64,000 nt of DNA, taken from contig JAVXUO010001091.1 in assembly GCA_033065855.1 (NCBI GenBank), forward strand, positions 363,501 through 427,500, in the 5' to 3' direction. The DNA comes from Escallonia rubra (lineage: Eukaryota > Streptophyta > Magnoliopsida > Escalloniales > Escalloniaceae). Position 1 is the first letter of the stretch. Each line of letters opens with the position of its first letter. The notes beneath the pieces are model-generated. The model had not been told where the DNA came from. It was given only the letters and a program-made list of their open reading frames with translations, and made no database searches. Positions 63,398 to 64,000 of the stretch are shown piece by piece. A program made the position numbers and the translations under genes.

Positions 63398-63696
63398 CGA
63401 ATAATAGTGGGTTTTGATTCACATTAACCAGTTTGAAGATGAAATTACCCCATTTTTGTTGTGGCTATTTGGACCAAACTCAACGAACGAGTATGTACGT
63501 CCCAATAATTGTTGCAGTAAAAAGATAAATGAATCAAAGAAAGGCATTGAATAATAGTGGGTTCTGATTCACATTAACTGGTTGGAAGCTGAAATTACCC
63601 ATTTTTGTTGTTGCTATTTGGACCATACTCAGCAAACGAGTATGTACGTCCCAATAATTGCTGCAATAAAAAGATAAATGAATCAAAGAAAGGCAC
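63398..63696. repeat. ~150 bp tandem duplication
   Basis: GAATAATAGTGGGTT starts copies near 63399 and 63549. Both continue through GAGTATGTACGTCCCAATAA and end AATCAAAGAAAGGCA. The copies differ at roughly one base in twelve by eye, so the duplication is older than the 103 bp one at 12358. Confidence 0.8.
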
Positions 63697-64000
63697 AAAT
63701 CCAGTGTGTCTAAATAAAATTGAAGGACACCACTAAATTTTCATGGTACCAGTGGATGAAGGGCTGTCTTTATGAACATGTACCAGTGTAATTCCTGTAA
63801 TTTCAACTTCGAAAGAACAGTAATTGCAGAATAATGTTAACCGAACATTGGCGATGGTTTGCTATGCGTGGCATGGGATTTTCCATAGATAGAATTGAAC
63901 ATTTGCAATGTTTTTATGTGCATGACATGGTTTGTCTTAGAAATAAAGTGCTGGGCAGAGGGAGAGCGAGGTTGACATTGGAGAGAGCGAATCTTGGAGC

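Larger units (their letters stand above)
60955..64000. other. Right-end region with exon-like fragments, gene unrecognised
   Basis: Mostly AT-rich. Exon-like stretches on the minus strand are listed separately. I could not join them into one convincing gene or name a family. The frames over 61164-61448 and 63067-63387 have no motif I know. Confidence 0.35.

Overview
This window is nuclear DNA from a flowering plant, most likely a eudicot. The genes have many introns with GT..AG borders, the intergenic DNA is AT-rich with long (AT)n and (CA)n tracts, and most of the sequence is plant transposons, many nested. The only host genes I recognise with confidence are two ECERIFERUM1 (CER1)-type genes for cuticular wax alkane synthesis. 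They point at each other (tail to tail). The plus-strand copy (1703-11326) is a decayed pseudogene. The minus-strand copy (45719-38080) is intact by eye: ten exons, all phases compatible, 623 codons plus stop, with all three histidine boxes.

Layout. 1-1107: right part of a Mutator-like element cut by the window edge. 1703-11326: CER1 pseudogene, with a hAT element inside exon 3 and a 2.6 kb solo LTR in intron 5. 11327-17577: repeat-derived DNA holding an exact 103 bp tandem duplication and a 3.07 kb non-autonomous CACTA element. 17578-36453: one old minus-strand Ty1/copia element, recognised by its two LTRs, an inward primer-binding site and the flanking duplication CGGTT. It is split by a 2.2 kb solo LTR (19016-21198) and by a complete-looking but broken plus-strand Ty3/gypsy Tat-lineage element (25457-35190). 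36861-37958: a long-TIR Mutator-like element ending about 120 bp from the stop codon of the intact CER1. 38080-45719: intact CER1, with a 297 bp TRIM in intron 7 and a CACTA remnant in intron 4. 45780-52677: mostly featureless AT-rich DNA with microsatellites, two foldback elements and a possible Helitron terminus. 52686-55683: 3 kb hAT element. 55692-60949: a large solo LTR containing a second solo LTR (58006-59716). 60955-64000: a few exon-like stretches of an unrecognised minus-strand gene and a 150 bp tandem duplication.

How it fits together. The two CER1 copies share exon number and nearly all exon lengths (exons 2, 5, 6 and 9 are identical in length), so they are duplicates in inverted orientation, now about 27 kb apart because of the transposon nest. 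Only the right-hand copy can be expected to make the ER aldehyde decarbonylase subunit. The insertion order (copia, then gypsy inside it) agrees with rough LTR divergences counted by eye.

I found no CRISPR, operon, tRNA or rRNA genes and no convincing new biological system. The best material for a second look is the CER1 pair, the resolved copia nest, the antisense ORF and its palindromic repeats in the gypsy element, and the array-bearing solo LTR family.
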